The notes beneath the pieces are model-generated. The model searched no databases, had not been told where the DNA came from, and was given only the letters and a program-made list of their open reading frames with translations. From positions 1-33,679 of IMG/VR virus record IMGVR_UViG_3300045918_000843: a DNA stretch of 33,679 nucleotides. The stretch is one strand, 5' to 3'. Position 1 is the first letter of the stretch. Every line of letters begins with the position of its first letter. The translations under genes were made by a program, and so were the position numbers. This stretch comes from a virus. Shown here one piece after another: positions 22,310 to 30,971 of the stretch.

Positions 22310-23770
22310 ATGAACGGCTTTAACTACATTCCCTCTGCCCTGCGCTATCCAGGTGTTGATATCGAAATTGACGGCTCGCAAGCGGGGCTTGGCGGCGATA
22401 TTCCTGCCGTGCTGATCGTGGGCCAGAAGCTGGCAACGGGCACAGCAGCGGCAGGCGAGATTTCGCTGGTGAGCAGCGTTGCCGATGCCCAAGCCAAAGC
22501 GGGCGCGGGCTCCATGCTGGCACAAATGGTGGAGCGCTACCGAGCCATCGACAAAGTGTTTGATGTGTATATGCTGCCTTATGCTGACTCACCGCAAGGT
22601 CAAGCAGCGATGGGATCAATCGCCATAACTGGCACGGCAACCGAAAGCGGTATCTTATCGCTCTACGTTGCGGGTCGCTTGCTATCTGTAGCCGTCCAAA
22701 AAGATCAGACTAGCAACATGCTAGCAGCTGCAATTTCGCAAGCACTTGCAGCCGCTCCCACTTTGCCAGTCAAACTCTATAACCAATCGGGCTCGACTGT
22801 TGGTTTGATGGCGAATCATGCAGGCACATGCGGTAACGATATTGATTTGCGCCTTAATCTGTTTGGCGAGACAACACCCGCAGGTTTGACGATCAGCCTC
22901 TCGGCCATGACGGGTGGCGTAGGCAATCCTGTGGCGGGTGACTTGACAGCGATTCTTGGTCAGCGCTGGTTCCGCTATGTGGTCATGGGCATCAACGATA
23001 CCGCTACGCTGGCGGCATGGGGCGCAGAAGCTGCACGTCGTTATCAGCCTCCTGTCCAAGCTGGATTTCGCGCTTTTACAGCGATGCGCGGAGACTATGC
23101 CAGCGCAGTAGCGTATGGCTCTAGCAAAAACTATCCGCATATTTGCGCCTTGGCGCTTGGACTCAATCCGACCTCGACTTGGGAGGCGGCAGCCATCACC
23201 GCTGCTGCTGCTGCGCCGCGCCTCTACAACAGCCCTGTGACTAGCTTAGAGGGCACGGCGCTGACAGGCATGATAGGCGTGAGCTACTTTGACTGGACGC
23301 AGGCGAACAGTTTGCTGTTCAAGGGCATGTCCGTATTGCAAATGGCCAAGGATGGCAGCTGCTCCATCAAACGTCTCATCTCGATGTATCAATTCCGTGC
23401 AGATGGAAGTGCCGATGATGCCTACCTTGATATCAATGCAGCTGAAGTAATGGAGCGCATCCGCTATGAGCAGCGCATCGGTGCGATCAAACGTTTTGTA
23501 GGTACGGCGGCGGCTAAAAGCAACGAGGGCTACCGTCCAGGTCTACGCATCACCACGCAGGACGATGTGCAGGCTTACTTGCTAAGTCTTTATAAAAACA
23601 CGCTCATGCGCGAGCTGGGCTGGGTGCAAGACTACGACTTTTACAAAGCCAATTTGATTGTGGAACAAGACGCGTACAACCCGAGCCGTTTCAACTTCCG
23701 CGATACGCCTGTAATTTTGAGTCCGTTCTACAACTTGGCAGGCTTGGCGCAGTTCCGTAAGTCTATTTAA
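22310..23770 (+). CDS. Contractile tail sheath protein, Mu gpL family
   Basis: Sheath subunit, 486 residues, showing the phage is a myovirus. The start FNYIPSALRYPGVDIEIDGSQAG is the gpL N-terminus. The core holds MLPYADSPQGQAAMGSIAITGTAT and MRGDYASAVAYGSSKNYPHI. The conserved C-terminal sheath domain has DAYLDINAAEVMERIRYEQR and FNFRDTPVILSPFYNLAGLAQFRKS. Good GGAG site. The gene is intact and of normal length. Confidence 0.95.
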   Translation: MNGFNYIPSALRYPGVDIEIDGSQAGLGGDIPAVLIVGQKLATGTAAAGEISLVSSVADAQAKAGAGSMLAQMVERYRAIDKVFDVYMLPYADSPQGQAAMGSIAITGTATESGILSLYVAGRLLSVAVQKDQTSNMLAAAISQALAAAPTLPVKLYNQSGSTVGLMANHAGTCGNDIDLRLNLFGETTPAGLTISLSAMTGGVGNPVAGDLTAILGQRWFRYVVMGINDTATLAAWGAEAARRYQPPVQAGFRAFTAMRGDYASAVAYGSSKNYPHICALALGLNPTSTWEAAAITAAAAAPRLYNSPVTSLEGTALTGMIGVSYFDWTQANSLLFKGMSVLQMAKDGSCSIKRLISMYQFRADGSADDAYLDINAAEVMERIRYEQRIGAIKRFVGTAAAKSNEGYRPGLRITTQDDVQAYLLSLYKNTLMRELGWVQDYDFYKANLIVEQDAYNPSRFNFRDTPVILSPFYNLAGLAQFRKSI

Positions 23771-23806
23771 GCGCCGTTCAAACACCATTCAAACAAGGAA
23801 TAAATC

Positions 23807-24169
23807 ATGTCAGAAATTGCAAACGTCAAAACTGTCAACGTGCCATCGGTCGGCAAACTCCCGCTTGCGGATAAGCCAGGCACTTTTACGCCCAGCGGCG
23901 TCAAGCGCGAACACAAGGCTGGCCGCTTGGCCGAAGACGGTGGCTACATAGAAACCCCCGTCCCTGCCAAGTTGGAGCTGAGCATCCACTTGCTTCCAGG
24001 CGTGGATGTCACCAAGCTAAACGCGATCAAAGACGAAGACGTGACGGTGCGCTTGTCCAATGGCGAGGTGCACATGATGGCCAGGGCTTTTGTAACCGAC
24101 TCTGTCCCTGTGGGTGACGGGGAGAGCAAGATCACCATCATGGCGAATATCAGCGAAAAAATTAGCTAG
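23807..24169 (+). CDS. Tail tube protein, Mu gpM family
   Basis: Subunit of the inner tail tube, 120 residues. The segment KLPLADKPGTFTPSGVKREHKAGRLAEDGG and the strand pattern ending VRLSNGEVHMMARAFVTDSVPVGDGESKITIMAN are characteristic of the Mu tube family. It follows the sheath gene, the standard order, with an AAGGAA site. Confidence 0.9.
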   Translation: MSEIANVKTVNVPSVGKLPLADKPGTFTPSGVKREHKAGRLAEDGGYIETPVPAKLELSIHLLPGVDVTKLNAIKDEDVTVRLSNGEVHMMARAFVTDSVPVGDGESKITIMANISEKIS

Positions 24170-24181
24170 GGCTGACACACC

Positions 24182-24544
24182 ATGATTTTTAAACTCAAAC
24201 ACCCAATCACGTTTGGCAAGATCACGCTGGATAAGCTGACCTTGCGTGAGCACACCACAGCCGAGGATTACCTAGCCTTTGACCAGCGCGGCGGTGTGGC
24301 GCAGCGCATTGCTTTGATTGCCAGCATCTCGGGGCAAGATGAGCACATCATCAAGCAGCTACATGGACTTGACTACCAACGCGCTGTGGTTGAAGTGGAT
24401 CGGCTTTTGAGTGCAGATGATTTGGACGCAAACATAAACGATGGCGGCACGGACACTGCCCTAGCTGAATTGAAGGAAAAAGCCGCTGCGGGCGATGCAC
24501 ACGCGATCAAACAACTGGCGGAGCTAGAGACCAAAAAAAAGTAG
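24182..24544 (+). CDS. Tail assembly chaperone, short form (Mu gp41 / E-like)
   Basis: The 120-residue upstream product of the tail chaperone pair. It starts FKLKHPITFGKITLDKLTLREHTTAEDYLAF, typical of the gp41/phage tail assembly E family, and ends in a charged helix (ELETKKK). The stop lies right after an A-run, the site of the predicted frameshift that makes the longer form. Confidence 0.85.
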   Translation: MIFKLKHPITFGKITLDKLTLREHTTAEDYLAFDQRGGVAQRIALIASISGQDEHIIKQLHGLDYQRAVVEVDRLLSADDLDANINDGGTDTALAELKEKAAAGDAHAIKQLAELETKKK

Positions 24545-24675
24545 TGCACGCCACCTTGCTGGTGGCCAGTGTGCTGCACCAGCCGCTGCCTGTGATTAAA
24601 AAAATGTCCAGGCGAGAACTCTTTTTTTGGGCTAGCAACGCGGCCGCCATGTCAGGTAAGGAATTTAAACCATGA
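24182..24675 (+). CDS. Tail assembly chaperone, -1 frameshift product
   Basis: An A AAA AAG heptamer (24535-24541) lies in the right frame, just before the TAG of the short form (24542-24544). Slipping back one base joins GTA at 24541 and gives 44 further codons to TGA 24673-24675: VVHATLLVASVLHQPLP, MSRRELFFWASNAAAMSG, KEFKP. The whole would be 164 residues. The extension ends on the start codon of the tape measure gene, the conserved position of the frameshifted partner in long-tailed phages. A AAA AAG is the well-known efficient slip site (dnaX). Mu itself uses another slip type here, as I recall. Confidence 0.82.
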
Positions 24676-26825
24676 GCAATCAAGCCGCTGTTGATGTCGC
24701 CGTCAAGATTGCGCTGCAAGATACTGCATCCGATGGACTAGAGCGCTTTGCCGCCAAGCAGCAAAAGGTGATGGCAGGAACTGAGAAGTTTGCCCTAGCC
24801 AGTAACGAGCGTCAGCAAACGGCATTTGACCGCCTTGCAATGGCGAGAGAAAAAATTGGTATCCGCTCGGAAAAAGCAATCCAAGAGCAAATAAAAGGCA
24901 CAGAGCGCGCCTACCGAATGCTGGCAGAGTCGGGCAAGCTGTCGGCAGAGGAACAAGCCAGAGCGCTAGACAAAACCCGCGAACACGTCACGCGCCTGAC
25001 CAATGAGATGGGCAAGCTGACAGCGGAGCAAACCAAGCAAGCGAACCTTGCAAAAAACCAAGAGCGCGGACGTGGTGTTTTGACAGCGGGCGGCGCGTTG
25101 GTTGCAGGCGCAGCGGCGGCGAGTTATGTGCTGCGTCCAAAGATTGAAACGGCGATGCAGTACGACTACGCGCTCGCACACATGTCCAATACCGCCTTTA
25201 ATGACCGCGACGTAGCGGGCAGGCGCATCGGTATGACCCAGCTAGAGGATGCGATTACCAAAGCTCGCAAGGAAGGCGGCGGTACACGTGAGTCTGGCGC
25301 TGAAGCACTGGATGCAATGATTGCCAGCGGCACCGTGAGTGCCAAGGATGCAATGTCCATGCTGCCCTCCATCATGAAGGCATCGACAGCGTCGAACACC
25401 AGCTCAACGGATATTGCCAATATCGCAATCCGCGCCCAGCAAAATATGAAGATCAAGGCCGAAGATTTGCCCAATATCTTGAACATGGCGATGGCGGCGG
25501 GTCAAGCGGGCGGCTTTGAGCTGAAGGATATGGCCAAGTGGCTACCGCAACAAATGGCAATGGCGAAGTTGTCGGGAATCTCGGGCAAAGACGGCATTAA
25601 AAAACTACTGGCGTGGAATCAAGCCTCGGTGATTACGGCAGGCACAAAAGACGAAGCGGGTAACAACCTGCGTGACCTGTTGATGGAGGTGAACACGCCG
25701 CACTTCCAAGCGCAAATGGCGAAGTCGTATTTGAATGGTGGACACCAGCTCAAAAAAGGGCAAAAAGAGAGCAAGATTAAAAGCGTGAACGATGTGTTTT
25801 TGGACTACCAAAGCCAAGGTATCAACAAGGTGGAAGCCACGGTGGATATGGTCGATAAGGTGGTCTCAAAAAACAAAGAGTACCAAGCGCTGCAAGCCAA
25901 ACTCAAAGCGATTGACCCGAAGGATAAAGAGAGCCAATCACAAATTATTGAAGCGATGGCGGCGCAGGTTAAGGGTACAGAAGTCGGGAAGATTTTTCAT
26001 AACCAGCAGTCCTTGATGGCCGTGCTGGCGATCATGAACAGCCCCGAGTACATCAAGTCTCTAGAGATAGGCGCAATCGCCAAAAACGATGTGAACTCTG
26101 GCGGTGCAGTTGACGGCGCACAAGACCTGCTTAAAGGTACTGGCAGCTACAACCAACAACAACGCCAAGAGGCGATTAAGAATGCTGAGAAAAAAGCGCT
26201 GGATGGCACAGGCTATGGCGCTAGTTTGAATAAATCTATTGGCGAATTGGCTGATAACTTCCCCAAGCTAACAGGCTCGCTCACATTGGCAACCGCAGGC
26301 GCAACGGCGTTAGCTGGTGCGGCCATGCTGGCAGCGGGAGCGCTTGGATTCAAAGGTAGCGGCGGTGTCTTTGGAAAGATTGGGGATGCGGCAGGCGCAG
26401 TGCTACCCGCTGCTGCCAAATGGTTGCCGCGTGTGGCCAAAGGTGCCACAGTTGCTGGCGTTGCCTCGGTGGCTGGTGAATATGCGCTCGGTAAGGCGTT
26501 CGGAGAGCAGTCGGCCGTGACACGTTATGGCACTGCCATTTCAACGGGTGCTGGCTTGGGCGCTATGGCAGGCGCTCCTTTTGCAGGGGTTGGCGCAATA
26601 CCTGGCGCAATTGGTGGCGGCTTGCTTGGCATGGCTTGGGAGTTGGGCAATGACTTTAAGGCAATGTTTAACAAGACGGCTGAAGCTGAAAAACCGAAGA
26701 TGGATGCTACCGTCAACATTAAGGTCAGCGATGATCGTGTCAGCGTGTCTCAAACGCAAGTCACCTCGCAAAACGTCAATACGCAAGTCAATGTGGGTAA
26801 TGTTTTGTCTGGAGCGCCGCTATGA
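24672..26825 (+). CDS. Tail tape measure protein
   Basis: Sets tail length and travels inside the tube; 717 residues, which by the rule of about 0.15 nm per residue suggests a tail near 105 nm. The N-terminal 130 residues are coiled coil (ERFAAKQQKVMAG, EQARALDKTREHVTRL). The TP901-type region includes YALAHMSNTAFNDRD and AAGQAGGFELKDMAKWLP. Hydrophobic segments occur near 540-560 and 600-660 (Gly/Ala-rich). The C-terminus is beta-rich and polar (VSVSQTQVTSQNVNTQVNVG). The start overlaps the chaperone frameshift product, and the end overlaps gpN by 4 bases. Confidence 0.93.
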   Translation: MSNQAAVDVAVKIALQDTASDGLERFAAKQQKVMAGTEKFALASNERQQTAFDRLAMAREKIGIRSEKAIQEQIKGTERAYRMLAESGKLSAEEQARALDKTREHVTRLTNEMGKLTAEQTKQANLAKNQERGRGVLTAGGALVAGAAAASYVLRPKIETAMQYDYALAHMSNTAFNDRDVAGRRIGMTQLEDAITKARKEGGGTRESGAEALDAMIASGTVSAKDAMSMLPSIMKASTASNTSSTDIANIAIRAQQNMKIKAEDLPNILNMAMAAGQAGGFELKDMAKWLPQQMAMAKLSGISGKDGIKKLLAWNQASVITAGTKDEAGNNLRDLLMEVNTPHFQAQMAKSYLNGGHQLKKGQKESKIKSVNDVFLDYQSQGINKVEATVDMVDKVVSKNKEYQALQAKLKAIDPKDKESQSQIIEAMAAQVKGTEVGKIFHNQQSLMAVLAIMNSPEYIKSLEIGAIAKNDVNSGGAVDGAQDLLKGTGSYNQQQRQEAIKNAEKKALDGTGYGASLNKSIGELADNFPKLTGSLTLATAGATALAGAAMLAAGALGFKGSGGVFGKIGDAAGAVLPAAAKWLPRVAKGATVAGVASVAGEYALGKAFGEQSAVTRYGTAISTGAGLGAMAGAPFAGVGAIPGAIGGGLLGMAWELGNDFKAMFNKTAEAEKPKMDATVNIKVSDDRVSVSQTQVTSQNVNTQVNVGNVLSGAPL

Positions 26826-27985
26826 CCGATACATGGCGCGACCGCCTCAAGTACGCTAAATGGCGAGGCATTTCTTTTTTGACTGAAAACCACGATGCTA
26901 AAGGCGGCAATCGTTTAGTCATCCATGAGTTTCCTGGACGCAATGAGCCTGTGATTGAAAACCTCGGTCTCAAGGCCGCAGGCTACAAAATAAACGCCTA
27001 CTTTATTGGCGAAAACTATGACCAAGATCGCAATGCGTTTTTGAATGCGCTGGCTGTTGCAGGCTCTGATTGGCTGACGCATCCTTGGCTTGGCGATTTA
27101 TTTGTGGCGGTGCATGACTGGAGTCTGCACGAATCCTCTGATAAGGGCGGTTTTTGTACAGTCTCTGTAGATTTTGTGATTGGCAATAGCGTACCGCTGC
27201 TACCCACTGCCGATGCTACCGACACCGCCTTGGGTGCTATCCAGCGCCACCGTGCGGCCATTGTGCTTGTCACGCCTACGCTCTCGGTGGATGCGCTCAC
27301 GCTACTCAAGCAGCGCATCAACGCGGCTTTGAGTGCTGTGCGCAACGCCTTGGCGCGTGCCCGCTTGCCGCTGGCTTATGCGGGCGAGTTGTTTGGACTG
27401 GTAGATCAAATTAAAGGGCAGTTAGCAGATTTACTCTCGCTGCCGCAGGCCTATAAAAATGCACTGGGCTCGCTGGCTAATGTGCTGGGCAGCTTGGGCG
27501 CGACAGCGACTGAGCCTTTGAGCGACGCGCAGCGCGTGCGCGGCGTGACGGCTTTGACGCGGCTGGCTGTGCCCACTAATAATGCAGCTGGGCTAGGTGC
27601 AATTGATACGCCCGCCTTGCGGCAAACTCTGACCGATCACGATTTGGCACGCGCTCACTTTTTGCTGAGCAGCGCGATGGAAGCTGCTCTTGCCGACTAT
27701 ACGGGCGCAGAAGCACGGGATGCGGCTTTAAACGCCATTCAAACAGCGATTGATAGCTTGTTACCCACGGCTTCAGACGCGCTGTTTGAGGCCCTTGCAG
27801 ACGCCCGTGTGCAGTTGATGCGGGCTTTGCAGTCGCAGAAGCTGACCTCTGCGGCACCGCGAGATATTGTGCAGCCGCTGCCTGCCGCGCAGCTGGCGTA
27901 TCGGCTTGGCATAAGCGAGGCGGCATTTATTGAGCGCAATGCGGTGCGTCATCCGCTTTTTGTGCAAGGGCAGATTTATGTTTGA
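26822..27985 (+). CDS. DNA circulation / baseplate-associated protein, Mu gpN (gp43)
   Basis: A 387-residue protein of the DNA circularisation N-terminal family; in Mu gpN is a baseplate component. The N-terminal domain shows WRDRLKYAKWRGISFLTENHDAKGGNRLVIHEFPGRNEPVIENLG and GDLFVAVHDWSLHESSDKGGFCTVSVDF. The remainder is helical and ends LAYRLGISEAAFIERNAVRHPLFVQGQIYV. It overlaps the tape measure and gpP genes. Confidence 0.88.
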   Translation: MTDTWRDRLKYAKWRGISFLTENHDAKGGNRLVIHEFPGRNEPVIENLGLKAAGYKINAYFIGENYDQDRNAFLNALAVAGSDWLTHPWLGDLFVAVHDWSLHESSDKGGFCTVSVDFVIGNSVPLLPTADATDTALGAIQRHRAAIVLVTPTLSVDALTLLKQRINAALSAVRNALARARLPLAYAGELFGLVDQIKGQLADLLSLPQAYKNALGSLANVLGSLGATATEPLSDAQRVRGVTALTRLAVPTNNAAGLGAIDTPALRQTLTDHDLARAHFLLSSAMEAALADYTGAEARDAALNAIQTAIDSLLPTASDALFEALADARVQLMRALQSQKLTSAAPRDIVQPLPAAQLAYRLGISEAAFIERNAVRHPLFVQGQIYV

Positions 27986-29036
27986 AATTAGATTTGACGG
28001 TATGCGGTTTAGCACTTGGAATAGCGTGGAGCTGCGCGAATCGGTGGACGATTTATGCGCCTCTTTACGCCTTGCTGTGGCCATGCCTGACGTGGGTACT
28101 GGGCTGGGCTTGACAGCCAATAGCGTGGTAACGGTGTGGGCTGACGATGCGGCTGGCGTGCCAGAGCTGGTGACCACGGTGCGGCTAGATTCGTTGCGCC
28201 GATCGGTGGGCGCGACTAGCCACGAGATTGCGATTGAGGCGCGTAGTCTTGGCCGCGAGCTGGTGGATTGCCAGTACTCTAAAACCCTGAGCGGTATGCG
28301 GCTAGAGGGCATCATTAAGGCGCTGTGCAAGACGTTTGATGTACCCGTGGAAATTTTGGCTAAGTACGTGGGTAAAACGCAGGTAGTGCCTGAGTTTGCC
28401 ATGCAGTGCGAGTTGCCTGCTAACGCGCTAATTAACGCGGCCAGAGCCGCAAACCTGCTACTGCATCCGCTGCCAACAGGCGGATTGTTGTTGACCGAAC
28501 CGACCGATGCAAGCGCCGTTGCCACTTTGTTTTATGGCGAGCAACTCAAGAGCTACGCCGTGGTGGATGAGTACCGCCTGCGCTTTAGTGACTACGTGGT
28601 GAAGTCGTTTGACTATGACTCGGGTGCTGCGCCCAAGGGTGTGGCCAAAGACGACGGTATTAGCTTTTTTAGACCGATGCACTTGGTGGCAGATAAGCAT
28701 GGCCACAGTCTTGGCGCTTGCGAGCGCCGTGCGCAGACGGAGCGTAATCGCCGCCAAGCGCGGGCGCATAGGCTAAGCCTTGTGGTGCAAGGTTGGTCGC
28801 ACGCAGCGGGGCTGTGGCGTATCAATACGCAGGTGCGCGTGGTGATTCCGTCCGAAGATATTGATGAGGTATTTTTGATTGGTGACCGCACATTTAAGTT
28901 TGATGGTCAAGGCGGCCAGACCACGCACATCGAGGTGATGCCGCGCAATGCCTTTGTGGGCGAACCAAAGGCGCATAAGAAGCGTGCGAGTGAGGCTGGC
29001 AATGCTGCGCCGCGTAAAAATGGAGTGGGTAAATGA
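27978..29036 (+). CDS. Baseplate hub protein, Mu gpP (gp44)
   Basis: Hub protein similar in fold to T4 gp27, which joins tube and spike; 352 residues from ATG 27978. The upstream frame to 27930 lies inside gpN and is rejected. Features seen: EIRFDGMRFSTWNSVELRESVDDLCASLRL, SLGRELVDCQYSKTLSGM, and a C-terminal GDRTFKFDGQGGQTTHIEVMPRNAF followed by a basic tail. It overlaps gpN by 8 bases and the gp45 gene by 4 bases. Confidence 0.87.
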   Translation: MFEIRFDGMRFSTWNSVELRESVDDLCASLRLAVAMPDVGTGLGLTANSVVTVWADDAAGVPELVTTVRLDSLRRSVGATSHEIAIEARSLGRELVDCQYSKTLSGMRLEGIIKALCKTFDVPVEILAKYVGKTQVVPEFAMQCELPANALINAARAANLLLHPLPTGGLLLTEPTDASAVATLFYGEQLKSYAVVDEYRLRFSDYVVKSFDYDSGAAPKGVAKDDGISFFRPMHLVADKHGHSLGACERRAQTERNRRQARAHRLSLVVQGWSHAAGLWRINTQVRVVIPSEDIDEVFLIGDRTFKFDGQGGQTTHIEVMPRNAFVGEPKAHKKRASEAGNAAPRKNGVGK

Positions 29037-29494
29037 TCGGCCAAGTTTGGGCACGACTGCGGTTGATGCTGGCGCAAGGCGTGGGCACGCTGATTGGCGC
29101 GGAGTTTGTCCAGGTGCGCGTGTTTGATGATGAGGTGCTACCCAAGGTGCGCCGCGTAGAGCCGTATGGCTTTTCATATCGCCCTAAGAGCGGCTCGCAG
29201 GTTTATATGATGTTCCCGTCGGGTGATCGCTCGCAAGGCATTGCACTGTTGATTGGGGATAAGCGGTATCAAATGGATTTGCTAGAGGGCGAGGTGGCAC
29301 TGCATGATGACGATGGCAATTTTGTCAAGATGGGTCGTGGCGGTATCGTGTCGGTGAAAGCTAAGACTAAGATATTGCAGGATGCGCCAGTGATTGAGTT
29401 TGTCGGAAAACTCATCCATAACGGCAAAGAGATTGGCAGCCCGCATACGCACACATCGACCCCGCCAGGTCAACCTACGAGTGGGGTAATTTAA
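29033..29494 (+). CDS. Baseplate spike, Mu gp45 (phage baseplate assembly protein V type)
   Basis: Membrane-piercing central spike, 153 residues. The OB-fold part has VRRVEPYGFSYRPKSGSQVYMMFPSGDRSQGIALLIGD, followed by a triple-helical beta stretch (MDLLEGEVALHDDDGNFVKMGRGGIVSVKAK). The tip sequence PHTHTSTPPGQPTSGV carries a His-x-His motif of the kind that holds a metal ion at the point of contractile-tail spikes. The length matches Mu gp45. Confidence 0.9.
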   Translation: MIGQVWARLRLMLAQGVGTLIGAEFVQVRVFDDEVLPKVRRVEPYGFSYRPKSGSQVYMMFPSGDRSQGIALLIGDKRYQMDLLEGEVALHDDDGNFVKMGRGGIVSVKAKTKILQDAPVIEFVGKLIHNGKEIGSPHTHTSTPPGQPTSGVI

Positions 29495-29907
29495 TGCTCA
29501 ACCTTGTACAAACCAAGCACGGTGTTTTTGATTTGGCTATTGCCGACCCTAAGGCTACCGATGCGCAAGCGATGGCAGCGACGGTGATTTATGCAGCGCT
29601 GTTTACCGACAGCCGAGCCAGCGATGTGTGGGTAGCTGACGACTTTGACAAGCGCGGCTGGTGGGACAATCCAGACGCAGGCTCAGGCCTTTGGTATGTA
29701 CGTCGCCAAGCCCTAAGCGGCGCGGCTAGAGCCGAGGCGATTGAGATGGTGCGCTTGGCGCTGGCGACAAAAACAACATCGCTGACCGATGTGGTTGTGA
29801 CTGACGTTACATCCGCAACCAATACCGCAGGAAGCGTTTCCGCCGTACACGTAGAGATCACTGGCAAACACAATGGAGTCGAGTTTTTAGCTCGTACCTC
29901 ATTGTGA
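29494..29907 (+). CDS. Baseplate wedge protein, Mu gp46 family
   Basis: A 137-residue protein of the gp46 (GPW/gp25-like) family. The motifs are DLAIADPKATDAQAMAATVIYAALFTDSRAS and the strongly conserved DKRGWWDNP followed by GSGLWYVRRQ. The C-terminus has VEITGKHNGVEFLARTSL. It overlaps the spike stop by one base. A dyad resembling the late-activator site lies within its last 30 codons. Confidence 0.9.
   Translation: MLNLVQTKHGVFDLAIADPKATDAQAMAATVIYAALFTDSRASDVWVADDFDKRGWWDNPDAGSGLWYVRRQALSGAARAEAIEMVRLALATKTTSLTDVVVTDVTSATNTAGSVSAVHVEITGKHNGVEFLARTSL
29825..29845 (+). promoter_or_regulatory. Third copy of the late-activator dyad, inside gp46
   Basis: CCGCAGGAAGCGTTTCCGCC plus G matches each of the two late-promoter dyads at 18 of 21 bases and is more symmetric in its core (GGAAGCGTTTCC). 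It lies 72 bases before gp47, compared with 64 before gpI and 37 before the endolysin. The TGACAC element at fixed spacing is not present, and the bases also encode gp46, so chance remains possible. Confidence 0.35.
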
Positions 29908-29916
29908 TTTTCATCT

Positions 29917-30966
29917 GTGACCAACACCTACGACCGACCCTCTTACCAAGACCTTAAAGCCCGCATAGAAGCCGATTTGGCTGCTATGCCAGACGTGCTG
30001 CGTGTGCCCTTGGCTGCTTGCTGGGCAAGGGCTTGTAACGGCATTCATGGGCACTTGGATTGGCTTGATCTGCAAAACTCGCCGCTGACTTGCGATCTTG
30101 ATCGTTTGTACGACTGGGCAGAGCTGTACGGTGTTCCGCGCTTATTGGCGACGGCGTCCGTTGGTACGGCGACAGCCACGGGTAACACGGGTGCGATGCT
30201 GTTGGCAGGCACACTGGCACGCGGTATTAATAATTTTAATTATTCTGCTTTGGGCGCTGTGACTTTAATCGCTGGTGTGGCGACGGTATCGCTGCGCTGC
30301 GAGACGACGGGTGCGGCGGGTAATTTGACGTCTGGTCAATTACTGACCTTGGTTGACCCAGTGTCGGGCGTGTCTAGCACCCTAACGGTAGATTCTGCTG
30401 GCCTGACAGGCGGATCGGATGATGAGTTGGCCGAAGATTGGCGACTACGTGTGATTGATCAGTGGCAAACGATGACTACGGATGGTGCGCGTGGTGGAAA
30501 ACCAGCCGACTATAAATTTTGGGCGAAAACGGCGCACCCATCGGTGACTGATGCACTGGTTTTTAATCATGCGCAGGGAATGGGTACAGTGGTGGTGAAA
30601 CCTATCTGCGATGCGCTTACCAGTCGGTTGCCAAGTGCCGCTGTACTCCAGACCGTGACGACTGCTTTGTCGGCGCTGGCTCCTATGACGGCCGAGGTTT
30701 ATGTAAGCGCACCAACGCCACGAGTGGTCAGTTTTAATTTGCATTTGAGCGCAGTTGTTGATACCGCGCCAAATCGCGCTGCAATTGAGCAGGCTCTACG
30801 GTCGCTGATCCTCGCGGAGACCAGCGAGCAGGCGGTGCTGTTGCTGGCCGAGATTGACTCGGCTGTGAGCTCGGTGACAACTCAATACACACGTCAAGCG
30901 CCGACAGCCGATACAGTTTGCGCCGCAGGCGAAATCCTTGTTTTTGGTGCCGTGAACTGGGTTTAA
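29917..30966 (+). CDS. Baseplate J-like protein, Mu gp47
   Basis: Large baseplate wedge subunit of the baseplate J/gp47 family, 349 residues from GTG 29917. It shows YQDLKARIEADLAAM, WAELYGVPRLLATASVGTATATG, LRCETTGAAGNLTSGQLLTLVDPVSGV and the typical DDELAEDWRLRVIDQWQ. The C-terminus is IDSAVSSVTTQYTRQAP...GEILVFGAVNW. The GTG start has a poor binding site, 9 bases after gp46, so initiation may be by coupling or from another promoter. Confidence 0.92.
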   Translation: MTNTYDRPSYQDLKARIEADLAAMPDVLRVPLAACWARACNGIHGHLDWLDLQNSPLTCDLDRLYDWAELYGVPRLLATASVGTATATGNTGAMLLAGTLARGINNFNYSALGAVTLIAGVATVSLRCETTGAAGNLTSGQLLTLVDPVSGVSSTLTVDSAGLTGGSDDELAEDWRLRVIDQWQTMTTDGARGGKPADYKFWAKTAHPSVTDALVFNHAQGMGTVVVKPICDALTSRLPSAAVLQTVTTALSALAPMTAEVYVSAPTPRVVSFNLHLSAVVDTAPNRAAIEQALRSLILAETSEQAVLLLAEIDSAVSSVTTQYTRQAPTADTVCAAGEILVFGAVNWV

Positions 30967-30971
30967 AAGCG

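Noticed and set aside
22294-22310. Expected Mu gp38-like (DUF2635) gene between gp37 and sheath
   Set aside because: There are only 15 bases between the two genes, so it is absent here rather than overlooked.
27773-28525. Minus-strand open frame of 250 codons within gpN/gpP
   Set aside because: It lies wholly antisense to two well-recognised baseplate genes; low-complexity Ser/Arg-rich translation typical of a shadow frame.
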